NCBI RefSeq assembly: GCF_017875315.1
Contig: NZ_JAGGMM010000003.1
Span: 1-64,000, forward strand
Length of the DNA: 64,000 bases
Reading direction: 5' to 3'
Origin: Methanomicrobium sp. W14
GTDB taxonomy: Archaea; Halobacteriota; Methanomicrobia; Methanomicrobiales; Methanomicrobiaceae
This document shows, piece after piece, positions 1-8,462 of this stretch; positions within the stretch are counted from its first letter, which is position 1, and each line of letters starts with the position of its first letter. Below the pieces are notes generated by a model, which was given only the letters and a program-made list of their open reading frames with translations, was not told where the DNA came from and ran no database searches. The position numbers were made by a program, and so were the translations under genes.

Positions 1-447
1 ATCGTTTAAAAGAGCCTGCGCAAGACCAAGGCGCTGGTTCATTCCGCGGGAATAGCCCCCGACTGTCTGGGTTACTCCGTTAAGCCTTACAAGGTTCAGA
101 AGATATTCGATACGGTCTTTTCTTTCTTTACTATTCATGCCGTAAAACTGCCCGAAATAGTCGAGGTTCTGCCCGGCGGTAAGGTTGCCGTAAAATCCGA
201 CGTCTTCCGGAAGGTAGCCGATTAACTCTTTTGCTTTCAGTGGATTTCTTGCAACATCCACCCCGTCGACAGTGCATACTCCTGATGTAGGTTCAATCAT
301 TCCGGTGAGCATCAGAATGGTTGTACTTTTGCCCGCACCGTTCGGGCCTAAAAATCCGAATATTTCTCCTTCGTCAACTTTAAGGTTTAAATTGTCTACA
401 GCCTTTACACCGTTGTACTCTTTCGTCAGGTCTATAGTTTCTATCAT
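1..447 (-). CDS. ABC transporter ATP-binding protein, partial (module I)
   Basis: This is the N-terminal half of an ABC-2-type exporter ATPase; the rest lies beyond the window start. Visible are the Walker A motif GPNGAGKST near residue 35, the Q-loop region and the signature region YSRGMNQRLG near residue 133. The Walker B motif is not in the window. It follows the lipoprotein gene on the same strand by about 40 bases, as in module III. The sequence lines up without gaps with 13752-14198, with only about ten to a dozen base differences by eye, so the two ATPase genes are recent duplicates or have been homogenised by gene conversion. The start is the ATG whose complement is 445-447. Confidence 0.92.
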   Translation of the reverse strand, partial: MIETIDLTKEYNGVKAVDNLNLKVDEGEIFGFLGPNGAGKSTTILMLTGMIEPTSGVCTVDGVDVARNPLKAKELIGYLPEDVGFYGNLTAGQNLDYFGQFYGMNSKERKDRIEYLLNLVRLNGVTQTVGGYSRGMNQRLGLAQALLND

Positions 448-486
448 TTTTACCTTCCGTAAAATATTAAATTATATATATTACCA

Positions 487-1590
487 TCAATAATTTGACC
501 AATATTTATCCCCAAAGTAAATATGGATATCGTTATAATATAAGGCATATATTTCACCAGTATGAGCGCTTATCTCCTCTAAGTACTGATTCTGGCCACA
601 AGAATATCCGGCATTTAAATCAGGAATCAGGTAAAATACCCAGACTAAGTCAATCGGCTTATCCTTTTCATATTTTAAAAGAATTTCATCGTCAAACCAC
701 AATGGTTTGATATCATCGGAACTGCCATTAACGGATTTATATCCATAACTTTTAACTTCGCCAGGATATTTTTCGTTTATAGTTGACTCTGCAAGTCCTT
801 GTGAATATTCAAGTGAATAGTCAGGATTAGGAGATGAAAATTTATATTCACTCAGATCAGGCCAGTATTCATAGAAGCTTATAACATCCCCGGTAACAGA
901 ATCAACTTCAATCTGTATAGTACTCTCAAAACAACTAACTCCGTTGATAACCCTATTATATGTTAAATCAACTCCACAGGCAGTACTGTTGTCATTACTT
1001 TCAGTATTGAAGTAATTAATGTAAACTGAGCTGTTAAGATAACCATCAAGGTAATTCTCAGAGCTGTTTGAAACAAGCACTTTCAGGAAATCTGATGATA
1101 TTTTCTTTGCATCATCAAATGATATCTTTTTTTCAGCTTTTTTAGATTTCTGTGAATACATGAGACTGCAAAATATAATGTCATATGTGTTAGGATCAAA
1201 TTCAATTTCATATGACATATCATCCGTTGAATCAACATTACTGTAATAGAGATACTTTTTATCTGGAACGACAGCACTTGAAATATATTTTGGATTCTGT
1301 ATTGTTCCAACCATTATTTTTGGAAAAAGTGCTTTAATAAGACTTTTTGTCTTGTCAGGCAAAGTAAAATTTTGTGATAAATTCATATATTCAGCATGAG
1401 AGCCTTCGGGAGAATCGTTTATCCGCTCCTGAGACACAAAAGTTTCGTTACAGTTAACAGAATCATCAACACCAATATTATTCCCATTACCTGAAGAGTC
1501 TACACAACCTGCAAAAAAGCATGAGAACAGAATCACTGCAATTATTACGGCAAACTCTAATTTTCGTATAATTCCCTTTAATTCAAGCAT
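487..1590 (-). CDS. PepSY-like lipoprotein (module I)
   Basis: An exported lipoprotein of about 367 residues. It begins with a short basic stretch, a hydrophobic segment and a lipobox ending FFAGC, so it is probably anchored outside the membrane. The body carries PepSY-like patterns (an FDDAKKISSDFLK helix and the closing EISAHTGEIYALYYND strand), a fold often linked to protease inhibition or to sensing near the membrane. The function is unknown. It is paralogous to 14239-15315; the stretch after the lipobox is nearly identical while the rest differs a lot. I prefer the ATG at 1590; an in-frame GTG lies at 1602. It heads the operon that continues into the ATPase at 1-447. Confidence 0.8.
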   Translation of the reverse strand: MLELKGIIRKLEFAVIIAVILFSCFFAGCVDSSGNGNNIGVDDSVNCNETFVSQERINDSPEGSHAEYMNLSQNFTLPDKTKSLIKALFPKIMVGTIQNPKYISSAVVPDKKYLYYSNVDSTDDMSYEIEFDPNTYDIIFCSLMYSQKSKKAEKKISFDDAKKISSDFLKVLVSNSSENYLDGYLNSSVYINYFNTESNDNSTACGVDLTYNRVINGVSCFESTIQIEVDSVTGDVISFYEYWPDLSEYKFSSPNPDYSLEYSQGLAESTINEKYPGEVKSYGYKSVNGSSDDIKPLWFDDEILLKYEKDKPIDLVWVFYLIPDLNAGYSCGQNQYLEEISAHTGEIYALYYNDIHIYFGDKYWSNY

Positions 1591-1701
1591 ATTTATTCCC
1601 ACTTACAACAATGAACCAATATTTCACTTCGAGTTCCCGATTAAAAAGCTTTAAAAACTTTTTTTCTAGTCAGAAAATATGGTTTAAATTAAAAGACAAA
1701 A

Positions 1702-1730
1702 CTTCTTACGCCACAATCCTCTACACGTTA
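1702..1730 (-). promoter_or_regulatory. 26-bp shared upstream element (copy 1)
   Basis: Read on the minus strand this contains AACGTGTAGAGGATTGTG followed by GCGTAAGA. The same 26 bases occur at 16751-16776 on the plus strand. Here it lies about 110 bases upstream of the lipoprotein start; there it lies about 33 bases upstream of a secreted-protein gene. In both places it points toward the gene and is followed by AT-rich, possibly TATA-like sequence. Shorter matches lie at 10893-10910 and 16347-16364. A regulator-binding site or a conserved leader are both possible. Confidence 0.5.
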
Positions 1731-1757
1731 TTTCTCCTGAAAAAATATTTTGAAAAA

Positions 1758-2762
1758 TCACCTCAGATCAAGCCTCATAAACTTCACGTAGGCGATTCCG
1801 AAGAAGACAACAGGGTACGCGATAAGAAAGAGGATGTAACCCCACATAGACGAGAGGGCTTCTCCGACAGGCGGAAGCGTCCGGTCATATTCCTGCGCAT
1901 CTGTTGAGAAGTAGTCAGGAGATTTCTCCCTTGAATCCTGTGGTCTTGTAAGAACTTTTGCAATCATGAAATAATTTGTATTCAGGCTGAAATAATCAGT
2001 AATATCCATAATCATGTCCTTTTTTGCGGAATAATCAGATGACAGTTCATAATAGGCATCAGGATCATAATCCTCCATGCTCTGGTATTCTTCAGATGGG
2101 TCAGGACCGAGAACAAAATCCGGCAGAGAGCTTCCGACGGTATATATGACACTTGTAAGAATAAGCAGTGCCAGAAGTGAAGCTATCAGGGACATCCCGC
2201 TTGATTTCGCAAAAGTCGACAGCATAAGTGACATTATAAAAATCCCCGACAGATACAGAACCGTGAAAAACCAGAACATGAAAATATAGCTTAGTTCATA
2301 GATTTCAGGAACTATTGAATATATAAGGAGAATTCCGAAAGCAAGCACAAAAACTATCGTTGTTGCAACTACAAGGACAATAATTCCGCCAAGTGCCTTG
2401 CCGTTTATTAGTTCGTCCCTGTAAATTGGTACCGAAAGTATTGCTTTAATGGAACCTGATTCACGCTCTTTTGTGATTAAATCAAAACCAAGCGCTATCG
2501 CGATAATCGACCCGAATATAGAACTTCCGCCAATTGCTCCCCTGATACCTTCGAATATGCTCAGACTATACGGAAGATAGTCAAGAGGGTAATAAGAATC
2601 AATGCTGTACTGTCTAATCTCATCAAAATAAACCCAGGTATCTCTCAGCATGTACACGGCACAGAGTGTCATCATCAGAAATAAAAGGACGATAAAGCGT
2701 GAACTGGTTATATGATCGCGTACTTCTTTTCCGGCTATATTTAAAATCCTGCTAAAATCCAT
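1758..2762 (-). CDS. ABC-2 type permease (module II, second)
   Basis: An integral membrane subunit of an ABC-2 exporter, 334 residues. An N-terminal cytoplasmic helix (RILNIAGKEVRDHI) and a first membrane span come before a large extracytoplasmic loop. The conserved cytoplasmic segment ITKERESGSIKAILS with PIYRDELINGKALGG contacts the ATPase. Four or five more spans follow, with a last loop and the C-terminal motif FFGIAYVKFMRLDLR. That ending is shared with three other permeases in this window (2776, 11234 and 12290). It starts at an ATG behind a GGAGG site and follows the sister permease by 13 bases, so they are surely co-transcribed. The substrate is unknown. Confidence 0.88.
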   Translation of the reverse strand: MDFSRILNIAGKEVRDHITSSRFIVLLFLMMTLCAVYMLRDTWVYFDEIRQYSIDSYYPLDYLPYSLSIFEGIRGAIGGSSIFGSIIAIALGFDLITKERESGSIKAILSVPIYRDELINGKALGGIIVLVVATTIVFVLAFGILLIYSIVPEIYELSYIFMFWFFTVLYLSGIFIMSLMLSTFAKSSGMSLIASLLALLILTSVIYTVGSSLPDFVLGPDPSEEYQSMEDYDPDAYYELSSDYSAKKDMIMDITDYFSLNTNYFMIAKVLTRPQDSREKSPDYFSTDAQEYDRTLPPVGEALSSMWGYILFLIAYPVVFFGIAYVKFMRLDLR

Positions 2763-2775
2763 AAGAAAAGTCCTC

Positions 2776-3789
2776 CTATCTCAAATCAGACCTCATAAAT
2801 TTAACATAGGCAATTCCAAAGAACAAAACAGGCCACATTAAAAATACGATAATCTTTATCCATTTATCCTCAATTACAGTCCAGAAATCCGGCTTTTCAA
2901 TGGAATCTGCAATATCAGGATCTGAACAAAACGCACTAAATCCCACTTTACCCATCACATAATTGGAAGGTGATGTGATAGGAATACTTATGTCATTATA
3001 AACACTTTTCATTGAAAAATCATCAAAAAAATCATTGACGGCTTCGATTCCTTTATGGTACTCATCTGACTGCTCCAGATACTCTGAATACTGTGAATCG
3101 GACACTGAGCCGAAAGGAGGTTCCTGCGGGGGCTGTCCTAACAGTAAATGGCTTACTATTTCTCCGCCTCCAATAGGAATGATAAGAAGCAAAATAAAAA
3201 TTATTACAAGAGAAAGCAGCAAAGAACCACTGTTGGTATTTGCAATTACTGAAGTCATAAGGGAAAGAGAAAAAAAAGCAGATATGAAAAGGAAAGTCAA
3301 AACCCAGATTATGCCAATTCCTGCAATACCATCCAAATCCGGGACGATTCCCATTATCAGCATCACTGAAAACACTACTATAAAGCTGATTAACGTAATT
3401 ATCGCAATTGCAAAAAGCCCTCCAAGTGCCTTGCCGTTTATAAGTTCGTCACGATAGACGGGCCTTGAAAGAATTGTCTTCAGCGACCTCTTCTCTCTTT
3501 CACCTGATATCAGGTCAAAACCCAGGGCAAGCCCGATTATAACTCCAAGACCGTTTCCTCCCACAGAATTTACTATGTCCGAAAAAACCTCTACTGCTGA
3601 AGGCTGGTAAATCTCCATTGAATCCCCGTTTTTGTAATTCTCAAGCGCCGTGTTGTATGAGCTGACACCACTTGTCGCCTCAATTCCAAGAACAAGACAA
3701 AAGATAACCAGAAGAAACAAAAAACGCCTGCTTTTTATGTGATCTGAAAATTCCTTTTGGGATATTACCTTAAGGCGGTGAAAATCCAC
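2776..3789 (-). CDS. ABC-2 type permease (module II, first)
   Basis: The 337-residue sister of the downstream permease, so the transporter probably forms a heterodimer over an ATPase dimer. It has an N-terminal helix with VISQKEFSDHIKSRR, a first span, an external loop, the coupling segment ISGEREKRSLKTILS followed by PVYRDELINGKALGG, several spans, a second loop and the shared ending FFGIAYVKFMRSDLR. The start is GTG behind a GGAGGG site, three bases after the ATPase stop, which implies translational coupling. A role in export or immunity toward the small secreted proteins nearby is inference only. Confidence 0.88.
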   Translation of the reverse strand: MDFHRLKVISQKEFSDHIKSRRFLFLLVIFCLVLGIEATSGVSSYNTALENYKNGDSMEIYQPSAVEVFSDIVNSVGGNGLGVIIGLALGFDLISGEREKRSLKTILSRPVYRDELINGKALGGLFAIAIITLISFIVVFSVMLIMGIVPDLDGIAGIGIIWVLTFLFISAFFSLSLMTSVIANTNSGSLLLSLVIIFILLLIIPIGGGEIVSHLLLGQPPQEPPFGSVSDSQYSEYLEQSDEYHKGIEAVNDFFDDFSMKSVYNDISIPITSPSNYVMGKVGFSAFCSDPDIADSIEKPDFWTVIEDKWIKIIVFLMWPVLFFGIAYVKFMRSDLR

Positions 3790-3792
3790 TAT

Positions 3793-4716
3793 TTATTCCC
3801 TCCTGTAGACTTTCAGGAACAAATCCTCAAGGCCCGGTCTGTCAAGGTACATCTCGGTTATACCGCAGTAGTTCCCGTCAAGCTCTTTTGCTATCTCCTC
3901 TCTGATATCCTTTTTAACCCGGATTTCAACGCCGTTTTCAGTCCTGTCGACACCGAGGATTTCAGGATTTGAGATTGATTCAACAAAACCGTATACGTCA
4001 GGATTGATTGATTTTATTACAACTTTCTGAGGGGTATTGCTCTGTACAATCAGTTCGTCCTCGACCTCCTCAACAGACCCTCTTGCAACAAGCTTTCCCT
4101 GAGAAATTATACCGAGAGTGTTGCAGACTGCCCTTACTTCCGATAAGACATGCGAGCAGATAAGAATCGTTTTTTTTTCTTTTTCAAGCTCTTTTATGAT
4201 TTCACGGTATCTTAACACACCCTCAGGGTCAAGGTTTGCAGTCGGTTCGTCAAGAATTATTACTTTCGGGTCGTTTAAAAGGGCCAGTGCAAGTCCAAGT
4301 CTCTGGTTCATTCCGCGGGAGTATTCGCCTACCTTCTGCGGGACGTCGTTTAGCCTCACACTCTTTAAAAGGGTCTCGATTCTCTCCTCCCTTTCACTTT
4401 TCGTAATAGGGTAGAACTTTCCCAGGTAATCGAGATTTTCATACCCCGTCAGATTTCTGTAGAAACCGACGTCTTCCGGAAGATAACCTAAAATCTCCTT
4501 TCCCTTAAGCGGGTCTAAGGCGACATTGATACCGTCAACCGTGCAGCTCCCGGAGGTAGGCTCAATCATTCCGGCAAGCATCAGGATTGTTGTGCTCTTT
4601 CCGGCACCGTTAGGGCCCAGAAAGCCGAAAACCTCTCCGTCGCCAACCTCAAGGTTTAAATTGTCAACAGCTTTTTTTCCGTTATATTCTTTGGTCAAAT
4701 TTTCTGTTTTTATCAT
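3793..4716 (-). CDS. ABC transporter ATP-binding protein (module II)
   Basis: A full-length ABC-2 exporter ATPase of 307 residues. It has Walker A GPNGAGKST at about 34-42, the signature YSRGMNQRLGLALAL near 133, Walker B VIILDEPTANLDPEG near 153-167, and the switch histidine in ICSHVLSEV. A C-terminal extension of about 90 residues ends DLFLKVYRRE, as in the module III ATPase. It powers the two permeases immediately downstream. It is clearly diverged from the ATPases at 1-447 and 13290, which are closer to each other. A TATA-like sequence and the shared operator lie about 150-190 bases upstream. Confidence 0.93.
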   Translation of the reverse strand: MIKTENLTKEYNGKKAVDNLNLEVGDGEVFGFLGPNGAGKSTTILMLAGMIEPTSGSCTVDGINVALDPLKGKEILGYLPEDVGFYRNLTGYENLDYLGKFYPITKSEREERIETLLKSVRLNDVPQKVGEYSRGMNQRLGLALALLNDPKVIILDEPTANLDPEGVLRYREIIKELEKEKKTILICSHVLSEVRAVCNTLGIISQGKLVARGSVEEVEDELIVQSNTPQKVVIKSINPDVYGFVESISNPEILGVDRTENGVEIRVKKDIREEIAKELDGNYCGITEMYLDRPGLEDLFLKVYRRE

Positions 4717-4865
4717 TAGATCTCACTCAATTCCCTGTATTTTCCTGCATGAATAACTAACAGTAAACAGCCGGATGCATGAGCCTGCCGTAATATTTGA
4801 AATTATCCTCTGAATTGCCCCGTCATGATAATCTGGGTTTAATTCAGGGAAATGTATAACTCAAT

Positions 4866-4903
4866 CTTATATACAATTTCTCGGACAAAGTACGAACTGA
4901 TCG
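4866..4903 (-). promoter_or_regulatory. Operator-like box A plus TATA for the ABC operon
   Basis: The plus-strand sequence GGACAAAGTACGAACTGATC (4883-4902) is one of five related boxes in this region. On the minus strand it is followed about ten bases later by a TATA-like TTGTATATAAG (4866-4876), directly upstream of the ATPase gene at 4716. The box also lies at the edge of the duplicated lipoprotein unit, so the promoter may have been copied along with that gene. Confidence 0.55.
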
Positions 4904-5922
4904 ATTTTTCTAAAAAAAGTATTATGATTCTAACAATTCACTGCACATAAAGAACATCACCGGTATGAGCATCAATTATTCCATAATGCATTCTCCCATT
5001 AGAGGTCGTATATGGAAGTTCCCAGACCAGTTTGAAAGGCCTGACAATATAGCCGTCTTCAAAACAATTATCCATAACAGTATTATCGTCCCACATGAGA
5101 TTAGGAAAAGAATCATATTCATAACGTGGGCAATATTCAATAGAAACTTCTTCACCGTCATTTTTATCCTTGAGATATTTTTCAAGAATCTCTTTGGCTT
5201 CGTCAATTGTAATATCAGGTGTAGGCGACAAAGTAGTTATCTGCGACATAATATCGTGACTTCCCTGACCATTGTAATAGTCCCATACTCTGTCATACCT
5301 AAGGTCATAACCGACATCTGCACTATCGGAAGAATAGATTATCCCTTTATACTTCGTGATAATATCCGCATCATAAAGCTGGGGGTCATTTTCGTCGTTG
5401 AATACAGTTACAAAGTCGTCTTTGTGATACTCATACTCATTAGCATTAGCTTTTTTGTAAAATTCAAGTGCATGCTCTTTGGCTTCGTCACGGGATATAA
5501 TAGTCTTGTCACTATCCTGACAAAAAACTCCGTTCTGAAGCGTATACGAACACACTATCTTTCTTTCAGGGTCATACCGAATCTCAACAGCAGTATCCTT
5601 TCCGCCGTATGGCTCCATAACATTACTAAATACTAAAACAGGGATATAGTAACTATTATAGGCATTATGCCCCCATGAAACGTTATCAAGAGTACTTTCA
5701 TCGATATCCGGAAAAAGTCTCATTATTTCCTGTTTCGCTTCTTTAACTGCCGAATCCATTTCTTCATCACTGTACGAAGGCGGAACCGGATTTTCATCCT
5801 GAGGCCAGGGAACTTTCAGGGACGAACTTTCTGTATCATTTGCAGAACTCACTTCTTCAGTGGACTGAATTGCCTGTGTTTCTGTTGCAGGTTTACTATC
5901 CTCTGCAGAGGTGCATCCTGAA
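4881..5922 (-). repeat. Direct repeat copy 1 (lipoprotein unit)
   Basis: This block of about 1,042 bases repeats at 7159-8218 (1,060 bases) with only scattered substitutions and one 18-base in-frame insertion in the second copy. It covers the 3' flank with operator box A and almost the whole lipoprotein gene, but stops just inside the signal-peptide region, where the two genes become unrelated. The sharp edges point to recent duplication or gene conversion. Confidence 0.85.
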
Positions 5923-5987
5923 GTAAAAATCAGTCCAACAACAAGTGAGGACAAAAAGAAAAGAAAAATTAGTTTTGATTTAGTCAT
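4938..5987 (-). CDS. PepSY-like lipoprotein (module II, copy 1)
   Basis: An exported lipoprotein of about 349 residues. The signal peptide ends in a lipobox FTSGC, followed by a low-complexity Thr/Ser/Glu linker and a repeated PepSY-like body: a strand ending AVEIRYDPERKIVCSY, a helix ISRDEAKEHALEFYKK, a second helix TIDEAKEILEKYLKD and the closing strand YGIIDAHTGDVLYVQ. The role is unknown; the lipoprotein-ABC arrangement suggests binding or sensing at the outer face. The ATG at 5987 has a GAAGTGA-like site 8 bases upstream; the GTG at 5999 is less likely. It is nearly identical to 7216-8307 beyond the signal peptide. Confidence 0.82.
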   Translation of the reverse strand: MTKSKLIFLFFLSSLVVGLIFTSGCTSAEDSKPATETQAIQSTEEVSSANDTESSSLKVPWPQDENPVPPSYSDEEMDSAVKEAKQEIMRLFPDIDESTLDNVSWGHNAYNSYYIPVLVFSNVMEPYGGKDTAVEIRYDPERKIVCSYTLQNGVFCQDSDKTIISRDEAKEHALEFYKKANANEYEYHKDDFVTVFNDENDPQLYDADIITKYKGIIYSSDSADVGYDLRYDRVWDYYNGQGSHDIMSQITTLSPTPDITIDEAKEILEKYLKDKNDGEEVSIEYCPRYEYDSFPNLMWDDNTVMDNCFEDGYIVRPFKLVWELPYTTSNGRMHYGIIDAHTGDVLYVQ

Positions 5988-6040
5988 GGTGTTTTTCACT
6001 TCTTATTCAGGATTATTTATATGAGAATACAACTCCATGA

Positions 6041-6076
6041 TACATACGATTTATCTGACAGAATGCGAACTGATTA
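6041..6076 (-). promoter_or_regulatory. Operator-like box B
   Basis: The plus-strand GACAGAATGCGAACTGATTA (6057-6076) matches the other boxes at most positions. On the minus strand it precedes a weak TATA-like ATCGTATGTA (6041-6050), upstream of the lipoprotein at 5987. The spacing is the same as at boxes A, C, D and E. Confidence 0.5.
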
Positions 6077-6133
6077 AATTCTTTAAAAAATATGAAAGAT
6101 CAGCTGGATTTTCATTTTCATAGAAATATTGTC

Positions 6134-7094
6134 TTATTCGTAAAAAATAATTTCACCGGTATGGGCATCAATTGTTATATAATGCATTTTATTGTCGTCT
6201 TTTTTAATAAACGGGAGTTCCCAGACAAGTCTCAAAGGGCTTCTTACGTAACCATCCTGAATATCAACATCAGAGTAATCTTTAAGGATCTGTTTTGCTT
6301 CTTCAATTGTAACACCGGGATTCGGTGACAATGTAGTAATCTGTGACATGATATCATAATTTCCCTGATGATTTATGTAATCCCTGACCCTGTCATACCT
6401 CATGCCATATACTACTCTTGTGCTGTCATACGAATAAACTACTCCTTTATAGACCGTATTTATATCTACGTAACAAAATACCTTACTTATATCACCGTAA
6501 TCACGTACACTTATAATGTCATTTTCATGATCATTGTATTCATCTCCAATAAATTTTTTATAAAACTCAACTGCACGTTCTTTGGCCTCTTCCTCTGATA
6601 CAACAATCTCACCACCAGCCCTCCAAAACGTACCACCGCCAGGTACATACTTGCAGATCATTTTTCTCTCAGGATCATAATTTATTTCAACAGTTCTCTT
6701 TCCTGCACCATAATTTTCCAGAACTCCCGAGAATACAATAACTGGAGATAAATAAGTATTATAATTATTGGCTTTCCCAAGAAACATTATCAAGAGTATT
6801 TTTATCAACATCTGGCAGTAATCTTAATATCTCCTGTTTTGCTTCATTAATAAGAGACTGCTTTTCTTCATCACTGTAAGTTAAAGCAGTATTCTCATCT
6901 TGGGGCCAAGTGACTTTCATCAAAGAGGGACTTCCCGTATAATTAGCAGGACTCAGTTCATCTGTTGACTGAACTGTTGGTGTTTCTGTTGTAGGACTGT
7001 TGTTGTCTACCGTGGATGTACATCCTCCAACAAATACAATTCCCACAATAGACACCAATAAAAGTAAAATGTGCATCAATTCTGATTTTTCCAT
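6134..7094 (-). pseudogene. Frameshifted PepSY-like lipoprotein (module II, middle copy)
   Basis: A third paralogue of the flanking lipoproteins, split between two frames. The 5' part (7094 down to 6765) encodes a signal peptide with lipobox FVGGC, the Thr-rich linker and the start of the body, ending in NVSWESQ and a stop. The 3' part (to 6134) resumes in another frame at GKANNYNTYLSPVIVF, which aligns with the intact copies right after NVSW. The shift lies near 6775-6780 at TGGGAAA, equal to one extra base or two missing. It is more diverged than the two flanking copies. A sequencing error cannot be excluded; no aligned slippery heptamer supports programmed frameshifting. Confidence 0.75.
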
Positions 7095-7140
7095 GATATA
7101 TTCACATCTGACTCAAATAATCGCAGAAAAAATATAATTT

Positions 7141-7181
7141 TATAATATATCCACTTTATCGGACAAAGTACGAACTGATCG
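7141..7181 (-). promoter_or_regulatory. Operator-like box C plus TATA
   Basis: The plus-strand GGACAAAGTACGAACTGATC (7161-7180) is identical to box A, because both lie in the duplicated unit. On the minus strand a TATA-like GGATATATTATA (7141-7152) follows at the usual distance. It lies upstream of the frameshifted lipoprotein gene that starts at 7094. Confidence 0.55.
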
Positions 7182-8218
7182 ATTTTTCTAAAAAAAGTAT
7201 TGTGATTCTAACAATTCACAGCACATAAAGAACATCACCGGTATGAGCGTCAATTATTCCATAATGCATTCTCCCATTAGAGGTCGTATATGGAAGTTCC
7301 CAGACCAGTTTGAAAGGCCTGACAATATAGCCGTCTTCCAAACAATTATCCATAACAGTATTGTCGTCCCACATGAGATTAGGAAAAGAATCATATTCAT
7401 AACGTGGGCAATATTCAATAGAAACTTCTTCACCGTCATTTTTATCCTTGAGATATTTTTCAAGAATCTCTTTGGCTTCGTCAATTGTAATATCAGGTGT
7501 AGGCGACAAAGTAGTTATCTGCGACATAATATCGTGACTTCCCTGACCATTGTAATAGTTCCATACTCTGTCATACCTAAGGTCATAACCGACACCTGAA
7601 TTATCGAAAGAATAGATTATCCCTTTATACTTCGTGGTAATATCCGCATCATAAAGCTGGGGGTCATTTTCGTCGTTGAATACAGTTACAAAGTCGTCTT
7701 TGTGATACTCATACTCATTAGCATTAGCTTTTTTGTAAAATTCAAGTGCATGCTCTTTGGCTTCGTCCCGGGATATAATAGTCTTGTCACTATCCTGACA
7801 AAAAACTCCGTTCTGAAGCGTATACGAACACACTATCTTTCTTTCAGGGTCATACCGAATCTCAACAGCAGTATCCTTTCCGCCGTATGGCTCCATAACA
7901 TTACTAAATACTAAAACAGGCATCTGGTAACTATTATAGCCATTATACCCCCATGAAACGTTATCAAGAGTACTTTCATCGATATCCGGAAAAAGCCTCA
8001 TTATTTCCTGTTTCGCTTCTTTAACTGCCGAATCCATTTTTTCACCACTGTACGAAGGCGGAACCGGATTTTCATCCAGAGGAGGCCAGGGTTCCTGAGG
8101 CCAGGGAACTTTCAGGGACGAACTTTCTGTATCATTTGCAGAACTCACTTCTTCAGTGGACTGAATTGCCTGTGTTTCTGTTGCAGGTTTACTATCCTCT
8201 GCAGAGGTGCATCCTGAA
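7159..8218 (-). repeat. Direct repeat copy 2 (lipoprotein unit)
   Basis: The second copy of the unit at 4881-5922. It differs by scattered substitutions and by 18 extra bases in frame, which duplicate a Pro-Trp-Pro motif in the linker of the encoded protein. Identity ends abruptly on both sides. Confidence 0.85.
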
Positions 8219-8307
8219 ACCAGTACTGCTATTATAATAAGAAATAAAGCCAAAACCACAGATATAAAAATGTTTTTTTCCTTCATTCTCATATTAGAAT
8301 AACTCAT
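7216..8307 (-). CDS. PepSY-like lipoprotein (module II, copy 2)
   Basis: An exported lipoprotein of about 363 residues, nearly identical to 4938-5987 after the signal peptide. The linker is longer (VPWPQEPWPPLDENPV). The lipobox is VLVSGC, after a different hydrophobic leader. The body has the same PepSY-like helices (ISRDEAKEHALEFYKK, TIDEAKEILEKYLKD) and ends in DAHTGDVLYVL. An in-frame TTG at 8334 would overlap the TATA box next to operator box D, so I place the start at the ATG at 8307, behind a weak GGTAA; ATGs at 8292 and 8286 are also possible. It is the first lipoprotein after the small secreted gene. Confidence 0.82.
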   Translation of the reverse strand: MSYSNMRMKEKNIFISVVLALFLIIIAVLVSGCTSAEDSKPATETQAIQSTEEVSSANDTESSSLKVPWPQEPWPPLDENPVPPSYSGEKMDSAVKEAKQEIMRLFPDIDESTLDNVSWGYNGYNSYQMPVLVFSNVMEPYGGKDTAVEIRYDPERKIVCSYTLQNGVFCQDSDKTIISRDEAKEHALEFYKKANANEYEYHKDDFVTVFNDENDPQLYDADITTKYKGIIYSFDNSGVGYDLRYDRVWNYYNGQGSHDIMSQITTLSPTPDITIDEAKEILEKYLKDKNDGEEVSIEYCPRYEYDSFPNLMWDDNTVMDNCLEDGYIVRPFKLVWELPYTTSNGRMHYGIIDAHTGDVLYVL

Positions 8308-8334
8308 TTTACCACATTTAGATATAAAATTCAA

Positions 8335-8373
8335 TAATATATTTTATTTCTCTGACAAAGTGCAAATTGATTA
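8335..8373 (-). promoter_or_regulatory. Operator-like box D plus TATA
   Basis: The plus-strand GACAAAGTGCAAATTGATTA (8354-8373) is the fourth copy of the shared box. On the minus strand it is followed by a TATA-like AAAATATATTA (8335-8345). It lies directly upstream of the lipoprotein at 7216-8307 and argues against the longer TTG start. Confidence 0.55.
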
Positions 8374-8413
8374 AAACTTAAAATTTGAGTAGTATAGAAA
8401 GTTAATCTAATTT

Positions 8414-8443
8414 AAAAAAATGACCGGACATAAAAAGTCCGGT
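8414..8443 (-). terminator. Hairpin terminator after the small secreted protein gene
   Basis: A perfect 7-bp stem, ACCGGAC (8423-8429) with GTCCGGT (8437-8443), has a 7-base loop. On the minus strand it is followed by a run of seven T. It lies 20 bases after the stop of the small secreted gene and before box D, so it probably ends that transcript and separates it from the lipoprotein genes. Confidence 0.6.
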
Positions 8444-8462
8444 ACATTAAATTTTCATGCGT

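Noticed and set aside
6765-6811. Programmed -1 frameshift at GGGAAAG in the lipoprotein gene
   Set aside because: The heptamer is not aligned with the reading frame, and the needed shift is +1 or -2.
8332-8334. TTG start for the lipoprotein at 8334
   Set aside because: It overlaps the TATA-like sequence beside box D and has no ribosome site.
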